From: an uncultured Alteromonadaceae bacterium | GTDB lineage: Bacteria > Pseudomonadota > Gammaproteobacteria > Enterobacterales > Alteromonadaceae | Direction: 5' to 3' | NCBI GenBank assembly: GCA_947503265.1 | Contig: CANNDC010000003.1 | Location: 310,001-374,000 of the forward strand | Length of the DNA: 64,000 nt | Part shown: piece after piece, positions 47,617 to 58,113 of the stretch | Layout of the letters: every line of letters starts with the position of its first letter | Position numbering within the stretch: position 1 is the stretch's first letter | Program-made: the position numbers and the translations under genes | Notes under the pieces: generated by a model | The model's database searches: none | Told to the model about the DNA's origin: nothing | The model's input: the letters and a program-made list of their open reading frames with translations, nothing else

Positions 47617-47955
47617 TTAGTGCCCTTCGCTTACTTGATTCACCGTGTACTTGGGAATTTCTACTACCAAATCTTCATCTTGAATGATGGCTTGGCAACC
47701 TAATCGAGACTCTGGCTCAAGTCCCCAAGCTTTGTCTAGCATATCTTCTTCTAATTCGTCGCCTTCTTCCAACGAATCGAAACCTTCCCTAACTAAGATG
47801 TGGCACGTCGTGCAAGCGCACACTTTTTCACAGGCATGTTCAATTCCAATACCGTTACTCAGCGCAACATCAAGCACTGAAGTACCTTTCTCACCCTCAA
47901 GTACTGCACCATCTGGACATAATTCTTCGTGGGGCAAAAAGATAATTTGTGGCAT
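47617..47955 (-). CDS. fdx: ISC-system [2Fe-2S] ferredoxin Fdx
   Basis: Adrenodoxin-like ferredoxin that supplies electrons for Fe-S cluster assembly. The 112-aa chain has the four cluster ligands at Cys42, Cys48, Cys51 and Cys87, in CEKVCACTTC and LGCQAI, at the standard spacing. It is the last gene of the isc operon, 12 bases after hscA. No iscX follows; the next sequence is a long gap. Confidence 0.96.
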   Translation of the reverse strand: MPQIIFLPHEELCPDGAVLEGEKGTSVLDVALSNGIGIEHACEKVCACTTCHILVREGFDSLEEGDELEEDMLDKAWGLEPESRLGCQAIIQDEDLVVEIPKYTVNQVSEGH

Positions 47956-47967
47956 ATTTGTATCCTC

Positions 47968-49836
47968 TTAAATATCAGTAACTGATTGACCAGCCAAGGC
48001 AATGTTAATCGATTTATCCATTCGCCTTTCAGCAAATAACTGACTAGCTTGATCGACCTTTTCGATGGCTTGTTTTATCGCTTCTACGTCTTCCTGTTGA
48101 GCCGCTTCGCGCATGGCATTTAGCATTGAATCTATATATTGGCGTTCTTCTTCACTCAACAACGCCTCTCCATCTTTCGCCAATGCAGAGGTCAGTGATT
48201 CGTCCACTCTCGCCGCTTCTACTTGCTGCTCTTTAAGCATTCTGGCCTGCATATCTTCTTTAGCAAACGTCATTGATGACTTGAGCATTTCTGCTACTTC
48301 ATCATCATCTAAACCATAGGAAGGTTTGACTTGAATATGCGCTTGCACACCCGTTGACTTTTCCATAGCCGTTACACTTAACAAGCCATCTGCATCAACT
48401 TGAAAGGTAACTCGAATATGCGCAGCACCGGCCGTCATTGGTGGGATACCGGTTAAATTAAACTTTGCCAAAGAGCGACAGTCTTTGACCAACTCTCTTT
48501 CACCTTGCAGGACATGAACCATCATTGCGGTTTGTCCATCTTTAAACGTGGTAAATTCCTGCGCTTTTGCCACAGGAATTGTGGTGTTGCGAGGAATCAC
48601 TTTTTCAGTGAGGCCTCCCATGGTTTCCAAACCCAATGAAAGTGGCAAGACATCGAGCAATAACATCTCACTGTCTGGTTTGTTACCTACCAAAATGTCT
48701 GCTTGAATTGCAGCACCAATTGCTACTACCTTGTCTGGATTAATTGAGGTTAATGGCGTTTTATCAAAGAATTCGCCAACGGCATGACGCACTGATGGTA
48801 CTCGAGTCGAGCCACCTACCATAACAATGTCTTTGACATCACCTATTTCAATTTCGGCGTCTTTTACCGCTCGTCTACAAGCTCGCAAGGTTTGCTTTAT
48901 CAGCGGTGCAATTAAGGCTTCAAATTTCACACAACTGATACAAATAGTGTGGGTCTGCCCAGCATCATCTTGGAATTGCACATCAACGGCTGAATCCATA
49001 CTAAGGGCTTCTTTAGCCGCTTTTGCATCATCAAGTAATTGTCTTCTTAAGCCTTTGGAAATATCAGCGGGTAAATTCGCTTGTTGGCAAATAAACTCAA
49101 ATAATGCTTGATCAAAATCGTCTCCACCCAAGGCCGAGTCGCCACCTGTTGAAAGAACTTCGAACACGCCTTTCGACAAACGTAGTATTGATATATCGAA
49201 GGTGCCGCCACCTAAATCGTATACTGCAATAACCCCTTCATTACCTGAGTCTAAGCCATAGGCAATTGCAGCTGCAGTAGGTTCATTAAGTAATCGCAAG
49301 ACATTTAATCCAGCCAATTGCGCCGCATCTTTTGTCCCTTGTCTCTGGCCATCATCAAAATATGCAGGCACAGTCACGACTGCGCCGGTAAGCTCATCAC
49401 CGAGACTTAATTCAGCTCGTTGTTTAAGCTCACGTAAAATTTCAGCTGAGACTTGAATAGGGTTAACGTTTCGCCCAGTCACCGCCATTGAAACATGACC
49501 AGACTCGGATTCATTAAATTGATAAGGAAGATTAGGATACTTGGAAATAATATCGTCTAAGCTTCGTCCTAACAGGCGCTTAACTGACACTATGGTGTTT
49601 GACGGATCAAGATTGGCTTCAATACTCGGTTTGCTTCCTACCTCCACACCATTGTCTGTGTAGTGAACAACTGAAGGTAAAAGATGTTTACCATTTTCAT
49701 CTGGTAAAGTAGAGGGCACACTACTTCTTACCGAGGCGACTAACGAGTTAGTAGTACCAAGATCTATTCCTACCGCAATTTTACGTTTATGAGGCTCTGC
49801 TGCCTGGCCTGGTTCTGCAATTTGTAGTAATGCCAT
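47968..49836 (-). CDS. hscA: Fe-S assembly Hsp70 chaperone HscA
   Basis: Specialised Hsp70 that, with HscB, drives cluster release from IscU by binding its LPPVK motif. The 622-aa chain has the ATPase domain (1-390; [53 protein letters not shown]) and the substrate-binding domain with a helical lid. Length fits. It is separated from hscB by an unusual 200-base gap but sits 12 bases before fdx. Confidence 0.97.
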   Translation of the reverse strand: MALLQIAEPGQAAEPHKRKIAVGIDLGTTNSLVASVRSSVPSTLPDENGKHLLPSVVHYTDNGVEVGSKPSIEANLDPSNTIVSVKRLLGRSLDDIISKYPNLPYQFNESESGHVSMAVTGRNVNPIQVSAEILRELKQRAELSLGDELTGAVVTVPAYFDDGQRQGTKDAAQLAGLNVLRLLNEPTAAAIAYGLDSGNEGVIAVYDLGGGTFDISILRLSKGVFEVLSTGGDSALGGDDFDQALFEFICQQANLPADISKGLRRQLLDDAKAAKEALSMDSAVDVQFQDDAGQTHTICISCVKFEALIAPLIKQTLRACRRAVKDAEIEIGDVKDIVMVGGSTRVPSVRHAVGEFFDKTPLTSINPDKVVAIGAAIQADILVGNKPDSEMLLLDVLPLSLGLETMGGLTEKVIPRNTTIPVAKAQEFTTFKDGQTAMMVHVLQGERELVKDCRSLAKFNLTGIPPMTAGAAHIRVTFQVDADGLLSVTAMEKSTGVQAHIQVKPSYGLDDDEVAEMLKSSMTFAKEDMQARMLKEQQVEAARVDESLTSALAKDGEALLSEEERQYIDSMLNAMREAAQQEDVEAIKQAIEKVDQASQLFAERRMDKSINIALAGQSVTDI

Positions 49837-50036
49837 TGGTGGTTCATACCCTGTTTCTGATTTTTTTAGATGAATTACTAACCAATCCTTGTTCGGGATA
49901 CTCGTTTGATCCCAAGCTGAGATTAGGTAACCTGAACTCTGGATAACAACTTGCGTTCTAGCTTTGACCTAACATAAAATTAAACCATGTAATTCAATGT
50001 ATTAGCTAATTTCTTATCCAGATTTCAGGTTAAGTA

Positions 50037-50564
50037 TTAAATATCAAACAATTTTTCTTCTTGTAATTCTATTTCTTTGTGCAATTTCGCCATAAACTTT
50101 AGCTTTCGCAATTCACTAGCTGCTAGGTGATTGGCTTCCTCGCTATCCTCGTTCAGAAGCTCAGACAAGCGTTGAGTGTGTGCTTTGGATTGCACGCCAA
50201 TATCGCTATCTAAATCTGCTAAATGTTGCTCTGGATCGTTCTGATGCTGTGCTGATTCGAGTTGCTCACGCCACTCCATTTGCTGCATTAAAAATTCCGT
50301 ATCTTGAACAGTTTGTTGTTCGTGCTTGAGTTCAATACCGCGTGTTTCAAGAATGTGCTCAGCTCGAGTTATTGGGTTTTTTAGTACCTGATAACCGTCG
50401 TTTACTTGAGCGTTTTTCTGCACCATCATTAACTTTTCAGCGCTTCCGGCGTTGGCAAACTTGTCAGGATGAGTCAATTGCGCGAGGGTTTTGTAGCGAG
50501 TAGAAAGTGTGCCGAGATCAATTTCAAATTGTACCGGCAATGCAAAAAGCTCAAAAAAGTTCAT
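50037..50564 (-). CDS. hscB: Fe-S assembly J-protein HscB
   Basis: Co-chaperone that brings IscU to HscA and stimulates its ATPase. The 175-aa chain has an N-terminal J domain with HPDK at 32-35 (QLTHPDKFAN) and a C-terminal helical domain (about 85-170; DTEFLMQQMEWREQLE). Length is normal. It lies between iscA and hscA in the usual order. Confidence 0.95.
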   Translation of the reverse strand: MNFFELFALPVQFEIDLGTLSTRYKTLAQLTHPDKFANAGSAEKLMMVQKNAQVNDGYQVLKNPITRAEHILETRGIELKHEQQTVQDTEFLMQQMEWREQLESAQHQNDPEQHLADLDSDIGVQSKAHTQRLSELLNEDSEEANHLAASELRKLKFMAKLHKEIELQEEKLFDI

Positions 50565-50628
50565 TCAATAATACTATGTGTAAATTGGGGCCGATATTCT
50601 AACATGATGGTTTATTCCATTGTAACCA

Positions 50629-50952
50629 CTACACATTAAAGCTTTCGCCGCATCCACACTCACCATTAGCATTTGGGTTATTAAATTGAAATCCTTCGTT
50701 CAAACCTTCTTTGGCAAAATCTAATTCGGTACCATCAAGGTAAACAAGGCTTTTTCCATCTATGATAATTTTCACGCCATTGTCTTCAAATACGGTATCT
50801 TCCGGATTGAGTTCGTCGACAAATTCCAGCACATAAGCTAATCCAGAACACCCCGTTGTCTTGACGCCCAAACGCAGGCCTAAACCTTTGCCTCGACTTT
50901 CAAGAAAACTACGCGCTCTTTTTGCTGCAGAATCTGAAACCTTTATTGCCAC
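50629..50952 (-). CDS. iscA: A-type Fe-S carrier IscA
   Basis: Carrier that delivers Fe-S clusters or iron to targets. The 107-aa chain has the three conserved cysteines Cys35 (TGCSGLAY), Cys99 and Cys101 (CGCGESF), at the E. coli spacing. It lies 24 bases behind iscU and 64 bases ahead of hscB. Confidence 0.97.
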   Translation of the reverse strand: MAIKVSDSAAKRARSFLESRGKGLGLRLGVKTTGCSGLAYVLEFVDELNPEDTVFEDNGVKIIIDGKSLVYLDGTELDFAKEGLNEGFQFNNPNANGECGCGESFNV

Positions 50953-50976
50953 GAACCCCTCCTAATTCAACGAATT

Positions 50977-51360
50977 TTAGTTACTATTTTTAGATTTGTA
51001 GTCTTCAACTGCTGCTTTAATAGCATCTTCAGCTAATATTGAGCAATGAATCTTAACCGGCGGTAGCGCAAGCTCCTCGGCTATATCGGTATTCTTGATA
51101 GATACCGCTTCATCGATTGTTTTACCTTTAACCCACTCGGTGACTAGTGAGCTAGAGGCAATTGCTGAACCACAACCATAGGTTTTAAATTTGGCATCTT
51201 CGATGACGCCGTTTTCAGATACTTTCAATTGAAGCTTCATTACGTCGCCGCATGCTGGAGCGCCAACCATACCAGTAGCAACACTTGGGTCATTTTTATC
51301 AAACCCACCAACGTTGCGCGGATTTTCATAGTGATCAATTACTTTTTCACTGTAAGCCAT
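50977..51360 (-). CDS. iscU: Fe-S scaffold protein IscU
   Basis: Scaffold on which IscS builds [2Fe-2S] clusters. The 127-aa chain has ligands Cys37 (GAPACGDV), Cys63 (YGCGSA) and Cys106 (KIHCSI), Asp39, and the HscA recognition motif LPPVK at 99-103. It is 44 bases after iscS. All functional residues are present. Confidence 0.98.
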   Translation of the reverse strand: MAYSEKVIDHYENPRNVGGFDKNDPSVATGMVGAPACGDVMKLQLKVSENGVIEDAKFKTYGCGSAIASSSLVTEWVKGKTIDEAVSIKNTDIAEELALPPVKIHCSILAEDAIKAAVEDYKSKNSN

Positions 51361-51404
51361 TTTACTTACCTCAATATGTTGAGCTATGCGCCCGTTAATT
51401 CAAA

Positions 51405-52628
51405 CTAGTGGTGAACCCACTCGACTTTTTCTAAATCTATTCCGTCTTTGTACATGTCCCATAGAGGTGACATTTCACGAAGCTTGGAGATTGCGTTTTG
51501 TATTACGCTAATCACATGGTCAACTTCTTCTTCTGTAGTAAAACGTCCAAAACTAAAACGTATAGAGCTATGCGCTAATTCATCATTTAAACCTAGGGCT
51601 CTTAGTACATAAGAAGGCTCTAAACTAGCCGATGTACAAGCTGACCCAGAGGAAACTGCCATATCTTTCAACGCCATTATCAAAGACTCACCTTCGACAT
51701 AGGCAAAGCTGATATTGAGATTCGCCGCAACTCTTTGATCCATATCTCCGTTAACATAGACAGCTTCTATGTCTTTGACGCCATTCCATAAGCGATCTCT
51801 TAACGCAGTAATACGCACCGTTTCTTCTGCCATTTCTTCTTTGGCAATTCTGAACGCTTCGCCCATACCAACGATTTGATGCGTTGCTAATGTACCTGAG
51901 CGCATTCCACGTTCGTGTCCACCACCATGAGTCTGTGCTTCCAAACGAACTCGAGGTTTTCTGCGAACATAAAGTGCGCCAATCCCTTTTGGACCGTAAG
52001 TTTTATGCCCAGAGAAAGACATCAAATCGACTTTAAGACTTTGTAAATCAATGTCTACTTTGCCAGTGCTTTGCGCTGCATCTACATGAAACAATATTTT
52101 CTTTTCACGACAAATTTCACCGATTGCGGCGATATCTTGAATCACGCCGATTTCATTATTCACGTGCATAATGCTGACAAGTACTGTGTCGTCACGAAGG
52201 GTCGCTTTGAATACATCCAAGTCCAACAAACCATTTGGAAGTGGATCTAAGTAAGTCACTTCAAATCCTTCTCGTTCCAACTGACGACACGTGTCTAGCA
52301 CGGCTTTATGCTCAGTTTTAAGAGTGATGATGTGCTTACCTCTTTTAGAGTAGAAATGCGCTGCACCTTTGATGGCAAGGTTATTGGATTCTGTCGCACC
52401 AGAAGTAAAAACAATCTCTCTTGGATCCGCATTCACCAAATCCGCTATTTGGTTTCTGGCAATATCAACCGCTTCTTCAGCTTGCCAACCAAATTTGTGA
52501 GATCGAGAAGCTGGATTTCCAAAGTTACCTTCCATTGTCAGACATTCAATCATCTTCTGTGAAACCCTTGGGTCTACGGGTGTAGTTGAAGAATAATCCA
52601 GATAAATTGGTAGCTTAATTTCGCTCAT
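51405..52628 (-). CDS. iscS: Cysteine desulfurase IscS
   Basis: PLP enzyme that takes sulfur from cysteine for Fe-S clusters and tRNA thiolation. The 407-aa chain has the PLP Lys209 in [12 protein letters not shown], the PLP-contacting [10 protein letters not shown], and the persulfide-forming Cys331 in [13 protein letters not shown] on the flexible loop. The N-terminal reads [17 protein letters not shown]. It lies 12 bases downstream of iscR. Confidence 0.98.
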   Translation of the reverse strand: MSEIKLPIYLDYSSTTPVDPRVSQKMIECLTMEGNFGNPASRSHKFGWQAEEAVDIARNQIADLVNADPREIVFTSGATESNNLAIKGAAHFYSKRGKHIITLKTEHKAVLDTCRQLEREGFEVTYLDPLPNGLLDLDVFKATLRDDTVLVSIMHVNNEIGVIQDIAAIGEICREKKILFHVDAAQSTGKVDIDLQSLKVDLMSFSGHKTYGPKGIGALYVRRKPRVRLEAQTHGGGHERGMRSGTLATHQIVGMGEAFRIAKEEMAEETVRITALRDRLWNGVKDIEAVYVNGDMDQRVAANLNISFAYVEGESLIMALKDMAVSSGSACTSASLEPSYVLRALGLNDELAHSSIRFSFGRFTTEEEVDHVISVIQNAISKLREMSPLWDMYKDGIDLEKVEWVHH

Positions 52629-52640
52629 TTCTCACTCCGA

Positions 52641-53129
52641 TTACAGTTGCAAACTAACTTCAATTTCGTTTGTCACTATATGATTTAATTGTTTGTTTTT
52701 GTCTTGTCTGCCAGCAACGGTTTGCACATCTTGCTTGGCCATTAATTCGCCTAGGGTAATGCTATTTAAAAATAGGCTAATGCGCTCACTCAAATCTTGC
52801 CATAGGCTGTGGGTTAAACAACGCTCCCCGCCTTGACAATCAGAGTGGCCTTGACAACGAGTCGCGTCGACAGATTCGTCAACCGCTCTAATCACTTCTC
52901 CAACGGCGATATCAGCAGGCAGCCTTCCAAGCTTATAACCTCCACCTGGTCCTCGCACACTTTGCACGAGCTGTTCTTTTCTCAAACGCGAAAACAATTG
53001 CTCAAGATAAGACAGAGAGATTTCCTGACGCTCAGAGATGTCTGCAAGGGATACTGGACCTTGCTGCGAATGAAGCGCAACGTCCAACATCGCTGTCACT
53101 GCGTAACGACCTTTTGAAGTAAGTTTCAT
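52641..53129 (-). CDS. iscR: Fe-S cluster regulator IscR
   Basis: Rrf2-family repressor that holds a [2Fe-2S] cluster and shuts down its own operon when clusters suffice. From the ATG at 53129 (162 aa) it begins [19 protein letters not shown] and has a winged helix (about 1-65) and cluster ligands Cys92, Cys98 and Cys104, the same numbers as in E. coli. A GTG three codons upstream is in frame, but the AGGTG site favours the ATG. Two type-1 IscR boxes lie upstream. Confidence 0.97.
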   Translation of the reverse strand: MKLTSKGRYAVTAMLDVALHSQQGPVSLADISERQEISLSYLEQLFSRLRKEQLVQSVRGPGGGYKLGRLPADIAVGEVIRAVDESVDATRCQGHSDCQGGERCLTHSLWQDLSERISLFLNSITLGELMAKQDVQTVAGRQDKNKQLNHIVTNEIEVSLQL

Positions 53130-53166
53130 AGACAACACCTGCTATTAAGATGGGCGAGATTTTCAC

Positions 53167-53191
53167 ATACCCGACTATTTTAGTCAAGTAT
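53167..53191. promoter_or_regulatory. IscR type-1 binding site 1
   Basis: The 25-base element reads ATACCCGACTA, then TTTTAGTCAAGTAT. It matches the type-1 IscR consensus (ATASYYGACTRWWWYAGTCRRSTAT) at every position. It is 38 bases upstream of the iscR start, where it would cover the promoter. Confidence 0.85.
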
Positions 53192-53216
53192 TTAACCAAG
53201 TAAAATAGTCAAGTAT
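53192..53216. promoter_or_regulatory. IscR type-1 binding site 2
   Basis: Directly abutting site 1, this 25-base element begins TTAACCAAGTAAAA and ends TAGTCAAGTAT. It matches about 21 of 25 positions of the type-1 consensus, with the right half intact and the left half weaker. Tandem sites before iscR are also known in E. coli. Confidence 0.7.
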
Positions 53217-53238
53217 TTAGTTAGGTAAAAAAACGTCT

Positions 53239-54048
53239 TCAAATCGATGGATCAAATGCATCTCTGGTTTTTTGGATATCTTCCGCTAAATCCGAATCTT
53301 GGAAGTTTTCAATACTGATACTGGGTAAAGATTTGCCACAAACCTCTCCCCCCATAGCGTTGATTGCTTTGCACATTTCTTCGACTTTAGTGTCGATAAG
53401 ATGAACGTGATCCAACATCACACCGATAGCATTGGCAACCGGATCAGGATTATCTGGCGCGACTGCATATGCGTCAAACCCATATTTTTTGGCAATTTTG
53501 TCCCTTTGCTGATTCTTATTCTCATCTGTGGTTACTTTCTGCATGACTATTCGGCCAGGAATACCAATCACAGTAGAGTTTTCTGGTGCGTCTTTAACGA
53601 CCACTGAATTTGATCCGACTTTAGCCCCCTTATGCATGGTAATAGGGCCCAGCACCTTGGCTCCCGCGCCTACTACAACATTGTCTTGCAAGGTGGGGTG
53701 TCTTTTTCCAGCTTGCCAGCTTGTTCCGCCGAGGGTGACGCCGTGATAAAGGGTAACGTCATCGCCTATTTCAGCCGTTTCACCTATGACTACGCCCATA
53801 CCATGGTCAATAAAGAATCGTCTCCCAAGTGTCGCACCTGGATGGATTTCGATACCCGTTAACCACCGCGAAAATGTAGAGAGACTGCGCGCCAACCATT
53901 TCCAATTTGCCTTCCAAAGTCTATGAGATAAACGATGCATCCATATTGCATGCAAGCCTGGATAATTGGTCAACACTTCAAAGGTTGTTCTTGCAGCAGG
54001 GTCTCGATGGAAAACGCTTTGAATGTCTTCTTTAATTCGCTCAAACAT
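53239..54048 (-). CDS. cysE: Serine O-acetyltransferase CysE
   Basis: Makes O-acetylserine, the cysteine precursor. The 269-aa chain has the N-terminal helical domain ([17 protein letters not shown]) and the left-handed hexapeptide-repeat helix (about 65-170; [31 protein letters not shown] by parts). Catalytic His and Asp are in FIDHGMGV and LYHGVTLGG. It lies directly upstream of the iscR promoter region, so it links sulfur supply to the isc operon by position. A C-terminal extension follows the family core. Confidence 0.95.
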   Translation of the reverse strand: MFERIKEDIQSVFHRDPAARTTFEVLTNYPGLHAIWMHRLSHRLWKANWKWLARSLSTFSRWLTGIEIHPGATLGRRFFIDHGMGVVIGETAEIGDDVTLYHGVTLGGTSWQAGKRHPTLQDNVVVGAGAKVLGPITMHKGAKVGSNSVVVKDAPENSTVIGIPGRIVMQKVTTDENKNQQRDKIAKKYGFDAYAVAPDNPDPVANAIGVMLDHVHLIDTKVEEMCKAINAMGGEVCGKSLPSISIENFQDSDLAEDIQKTRDAFDPSI

Positions 54049-54061
54049 GGTTTATCTTTTA

Positions 54062-54823
54062 CTAGTCTTTGTTGGGGTTAACTTTATCGATTGAAGCCAA
54101 AATTCCACGCAAAATATTAAGTTCTTGAGTCTCTGGCCGCGCTCGATTAAATAGTCGTCTTAGTTTGGTCATTACCATACCGGGATGTTGCGGGATGATG
54201 AAATTCGTTTTTAGAAGGGTTTGTTCCAAATGACTATAAAAACGTTCAAGATCTTCTGCTAGCGGATACTCATTGGGGCTGTCTATATCACTTTTTTTGC
54301 TATTCCTTTGCTCAGTTAAATACGCCATGCGAATTTCGTAACAGAGTGTTTGAACCGCTGCGGCGAGATTTAACGAGCTATACTCTGGATTCGCTGGAAT
54401 ACATACGTGAAAGTGACATTGTTGTAATTCTTCATTGCTCAAACCATTGTTTTCTCTACCGAAAACCAATGCAACGGAATACTTCCCCACTTCTGATACC
54501 AGCTTCTCACCACATTCTCTTGGTTCCAACATCGGCCAGGACAGCGTTCTTGAGCGCGCACTCGTACCTACTACCAAGCCGCAATCGGCGACCGCTTCTT
54601 CAAGTGTTTTAACAATCTTTGCATTAGCCAAGACATCCCCAGCCCCTGCAGCCAGCGCACTGGATTTTCCATCGGGCTCATCAACAGGATCGACCAATAC
54701 AAGTTGGCTAAGCCCCATGGTTTTCATCGCTCTCGCGGCAGATCCAATGTTGCCAGTATGTGACGTATTAACTAACACGATTCTGACGTTATCCAAGGGC
54801 ATTTTTTCGATTTTGTCTGACAT
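54062..54823 (-). CDS. trmJ: tRNA Cm32/Um32 methyltransferase TrmJ
   Basis: SPOUT-class methyltransferase that 2'-O-methylates position 32 of tRNAs. The 253-aa chain has an N-terminal knotted catalytic domain (about 10-175) with [22 protein letters not shown] (by parts [15 protein letters not shown]), [14 protein letters not shown] and [24 protein letters not shown]-terminal helical extension (about 205-250) follows. It is 13 bases upstream of cysE, the usual order beside the isc operon. Confidence 0.95.
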   Translation of the reverse strand: MSDKIEKMPLDNVRIVLVNTSHTGNIGSAARAMKTMGLSQLVLVDPVDEPDGKSSALAAGAGDVLANAKIVKTLEEAVADCGLVVGTSARSRTLSWPMLEPRECGEKLVSEVGKYSVALVFGRENNGLSNEELQQCHFHVCIPANPEYSSLNLAAAVQTLCYEIRMAYLTEQRNSKKSDIDSPNEYPLAEDLERFYSHLEQTLLKTNFIIPQHPGMVMTKLRRLFNRARPETQELNILRGILASIDKVNPNKD

Positions 54824-54917
54824 ATCTGACTTTAAAATTTAGTATGCAAAAATAAGGGCGCGTAGTTTAGCACAACTCGTGCATTGAAAACCAAAACAAG
54901 CCCAGGGTATGTTGACC

Positions 54918-55925
54918 TTAGTTACGGGATAGCAAACAGAGTAATAGATCCGCACCACCGTATCGAATAGCCGTATCGGCTTGTTGACGAACAATAGGTT
55001 TGGCATGCAAAGCAACGCCTAGCCCAGCCGCTTCCATCATGACAAGGTCATTGGCACCGTCTCCAAGGGCAATGGTCTGTTTGGTCGGTATGCTCCACTT
55101 TTCCGCCAAGTTAATTAGCGTGTCAGCTTTGGTTTGTGCAGTGACAATATCGCCAATGACCTGACCAGTCAGTTTGTCGTTTTCTATCTCAAGCCGATTA
55201 GCTATGGTGAAATCCAATTCTAAGCGATCCCCCAAATAATCGGCAAAGTAGGTAAACCCACCGGAGGCAATGGCGAGTTTCCATCCAGCCCGTTTGAGTT
55301 CCACCAATAAAGCTGAAATTCCCGGCATGATAGGCAATGCGCTTTTCACTGTTTCAAGAATGGAGACATCTGCATTTTTTAAGCAAACTACCCTTTCGGT
55401 AAGACTTTGCGCAAAATCCAGTTCTCCACGCATTGCTTTAGCCGTGACACCTGATACTTGTTCGCCTACGCCGGCAAGTTTTGCAATCTCATCAATGCAT
55501 TCCACAGCAATAACTGTGCTATCCATATCCATTAATAATAAGCCAGGTTCTGTCAGCGATGGACGCTGAGTCAATAGGGCCAATTCCACTTGCAAGCTTT
55601 CACAGGTTTTTTCCAATAACGCGCTAACATCTGTGTCATCTGTAACCTTGACATCCATTTCAATGGCTTGGTTTTCGTGAATCAAAGCACCGGGTTTAAT
55701 ACATAAAATTGTGATCGCCCCTGTAATAGAATTCTGAATCTGCCAAAGCTTTTCAATATTTAATGCTTGCCCAAACACCACGAGAGTAGCATCGCAGTCA
55801 GTAGTAGTTTGACTAAGTTGAATTTGTTTAGCGTCAGTAAATTCAAAGTGGATTTCTTTTTGACATAGTCCATGAAGATAGTCGCTGGAAGCGATTTGTT
55901 TGTCTGACAAAATTGTTTTGGGCAC
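54918..55925 (-). CDS. serB: Phosphoserine phosphatase SerB
   Basis: HAD-family enzyme for the last step of serine synthesis. The 335-aa chain has an N-terminal regulatory domain and a catalytic domain with motif I DMDST (D133, D135), motif II in LAIASGGFTYF and motif III/IV in ALGDGANDLVMM. The start is GTG, with no strong ribosome site. It is divergent from the smp (ytjB) gene, the arrangement conserved in enterics. Confidence 0.96.
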   Translation of the reverse strand: MPKTILSDKQIASSDYLHGLCQKEIHFEFTDAKQIQLSQTTTDCDATLVVFGQALNIEKLWQIQNSITGAITILCIKPGALIHENQAIEMDVKVTDDTDVSALLEKTCESLQVELALLTQRPSLTEPGLLLMDMDSTVIAVECIDEIAKLAGVGEQVSGVTAKAMRGELDFAQSLTERVVCLKNADVSILETVKSALPIMPGISALLVELKRAGWKLAIASGGFTYFADYLGDRLELDFTIANRLEIENDKLTGQVIGDIVTAQTKADTLINLAEKWSIPTKQTIALGDGANDLVMMEAAGLGVALHAKPIVRQQADTAIRYGGADLLLCLLSRN

Positions 55926-56041
55926 GGGTGAGTCGTCTGTAGAATATTTTGGTCGCAGATTTTACCTAATTACTCGCTTACTTAAAAATAAAAATACGCA
56001 ATCCTTGGCAAAGAGGCATAAATCCCCTATTGTTTTCAACG

Positions 56042-56677
56042 ATGACGACAACTCAAATAGACAAAAACACAAAGGTAAATCGCCAATCAAAAAAGGCACA
56101 CAGTAACTTTTCGATTTTTAAACGAATTGGAAATATGGTGTTGGTGATCGTCTTTTCCATTGTTTGCGTCAATCTATGGCTACTCAGCAAAGATGAAGCT
56201 GATAACTGGCATAGCAAACAAGCCGGTCAGCTTGGCAAGAGTATAATTGCGTATTCCGCCAAGGTGATTGCACTGCAATTACAACCAAGGGACGATCGCG
56301 ACCTCAATGCCCAAGAAATAAAAAACCAACTAGAATTGATTGCTACTGACCCCCATGTTTTGGGTGTTTCGCTGTTCGATGCTAAAGGAAAAATAATTGA
56401 TACCACTGAAGGAAATATTTCAGTGCTCGCTAATTTTTTAATTGCTGAAGAGGCACCTTTAGTATTTATCGAAGAAATAAAATTAGATGGGAAAATTCTG
56501 GGTTATCTCAGGTTACTTCTTGATGAAAATAGAATCATGCTATACCACGATGATTACCAGCAACATTTGTATGAGCAAATTTCTGTGATGATGATACTGG
56601 CTGGGCTAGCCGGATTGTTGGTTGCTCGAACTTACTACAAAATACGCTATAGAAATTACGTCAAATTAAAAAGCTGA
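56042..56677 (+). CDS. Smp/YtjB-like membrane protein
   Basis: A protein of about 211 aa with a first membrane helix (MVLVIVFSIVCVNLWLL, about 33-49), a periplasmic alpha/beta domain (about 55-180; GQLGKSIIAYSAKVIALQLQ by part) and a second helix (ISVMMILAGLAGLLVARTYY). The layout and the divergent pairing with serB match E. coli Smp (YtjB), whose function is not settled. The periplasmic part resembles a sensor domain. An in-frame TTG at 56030 is a less likely start. Its 3' end overlaps tatD by 22 bases, tail to tail. Confidence 0.85.
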   Translation: MTTTQIDKNTKVNRQSKKAHSNFSIFKRIGNMVLVIVFSIVCVNLWLLSKDEADNWHSKQAGQLGKSIIAYSAKVIALQLQPRDDRDLNAQEIKNQLELIATDPHVLGVSLFDAKGKIIDTTEGNISVLANFLIAEEAPLVFIEEIKLDGKILGYLRLLLDENRIMLYHDDYQQHLYEQISVMMILAGLAGLLVARTYYKIRYRNYVKLKS

Positions 56678-57420
56678 TGGCTATTTTGAGTGGTAATTTC
56701 CGCTATTTCACTCTCAGCTATCGATTTTAAGCTGCTTAACACAACTAGTATTTCGGGTAAAAACTCTGGGCTATTTCGCTGCCCTTGTCGACCGTAAATA
56801 GGCATATCAGGCGCATCCGTTTCCAATAAAATTGAATCGATAGGAACCCGTTTTATGACGTCGCGAGTTTTCCTTGCCCGCTGGTAAGTTATTGTGCCTC
56901 CGACTCCCAATTTAAATCCCAAGTCTATGTAGGTACATGCTTCATGGTAGCTTCCCGAAAAAGCATGCACTACTCCGCCTTTTTCTACGGCAGTGTTCTT
57001 TAATATTTGGATGATCTCGTTGTGGCTTTTTCGATGATGTAAAATTACTGGAAGCCCATGTTTGTTGGCGCTATACAATTGTTTTTGGAAAAAGTCGATT
57101 TGCTTATGTTTAAATGTGTCGGTGGAAAAGTCTAGACCTATCTCGCCAACTGCTTTGACTGAATGTTTGTGCTTTTCAAGCAGGCTTTCAAGTGTCTGCA
57201 GGTCTTCTTCCATCGCACTTTTAATGAAAAATGGATGTATGCCAAGGGTATATTCTAGCTCTTTGTACGAATCGCATAGCGAGATCAGCTGTTGCCACGT
57301 AGATGACTGGGTACCGGGCACAATTATTCGTGAAATTCCGAGTGATTTGCAACGTTGGAGCACTTGCGACCTATCATTGTCAAATGCTGAAAAATCTAGG
57401 TGACAATGACTATCTATCAT
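56656..57420 (-). CDS. TatD family metal-dependent hydrolase
   Basis: A 254-aa TIM-barrel metal hydrolase of the TatD DNase family. The N-terminal metal motif is MIDSHCHLDF. Further sites are AVGEIGLDF (Glu), VILHHRKSHNE (His), GVVHAFSGSYHEA (His) and LETDAPDMPI (Asp). Members act as 3'-5' exonucleases in DNA repair or degradation. It follows pdxH by 30 bases on the same strand. The exact paralogue (tatD, ycfH, yjjV) is uncertain; the closest feel is YjjV. Confidence 0.92.
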   Translation of the reverse strand: MIDSHCHLDFSAFDNDRSQVLQRCKSLGISRIIVPGTQSSTWQQLISLCDSYKELEYTLGIHPFFIKSAMEEDLQTLESLLEKHKHSVKAVGEIGLDFSTDTFKHKQIDFFQKQLYSANKHGLPVILHHRKSHNEIIQILKNTAVEKGGVVHAFSGSYHEACTYIDLGFKLGVGGTITYQRARKTRDVIKRVPIDSILLETDAPDMPIYGRQGQRNSPEFLPEILVVLSSLKSIAESEIAEITTQNSHQLFNLT

Positions 57421-57450
57421 GACAAGACATATAGAATTTCAATGTTGAGA

Positions 57451-58101
57451 CTAAGGCATTAAGCGCTGAATTTGCCAATTTGATTCAGCATCATCTTTGC
57501 TTCGAGTATAGACAAAACGATTGTGTAAGCGGTGTTCGCCACCCTGCCAAAATTCGACTTCATGAGGGACAACACGGTAGCCACCCCAAAAGCTCGGCAA
57601 AGGAATATTCCCCGCGGCAAACTTTTTTTTCATTTCTTCAAATTTCCCCATCAACATTTGTCGCGTCGAGATGGGTTTACTTTGTTGTGAAGCCCAAGCA
57701 GCAAGCTGACTTTCCTTCGGACGTGATAAAAAATACTTGGCGACGTCCGTTTTAGACAATGGAATTGCAATACCTGCAACTTTGACTTGACGTTCCATAA
57801 AATGCCAAGGGAAATGCAAAGAAATTTTATTATTTCCCGCCAATTCTAAGGCCTTACGGCTACCTAGATTGGTATAAAAAACAAACCCTTGTTGATCGAC
57901 ATTTTTCAGTAACACGATACGTTGCGAAGGTTGTCCATCACTGGATACAGTGGCTATGGTCATTGCGGTAGGGTCTGGGATACCTGAATCAATGGTATCT
58001 TTTAGCCAAACTTCAAACTGGTCAATAGGGTCACTGGCTAAGTCGCTACGTCTTAATTCGCTTTGCACGTATTCGCGTCTAAAATCTTGAATGCTAGCCA
58101 T
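57451..58101 (-). CDS. pdxH: Pyridoxamine 5'-phosphate oxidase PdxH
   Basis: FMN enzyme that makes pyridoxal 5'-phosphate. The 216-aa chain starts with the family helix ([19 protein letters not shown]) and has [37 protein letters not shown], and the C-terminal [17 protein letters not shown] and WQIQRLMP. Length is standard. It lies 12 bases after era, where many gammaproteobacteria have recO and pdxJ. Confidence 0.96.
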   Translation of the reverse strand: MASIQDFRREYVQSELRRSDLASDPIDQFEVWLKDTIDSGIPDPTAMTIATVSSDGQPSQRIVLLKNVDQQGFVFYTNLGSRKALELAGNNKISLHFPWHFMERQVKVAGIAIPLSKTDVAKYFLSRPKESQLAAWASQQSKPISTRQMLMGKFEEMKKKFAAGNIPLPSFWGGYRVVPHEVEFWQGGEHRLHNRFVYTRSKDDAESNWQIQRLMP

Positions 58102-58113
58102 AACTAGTGTCTC

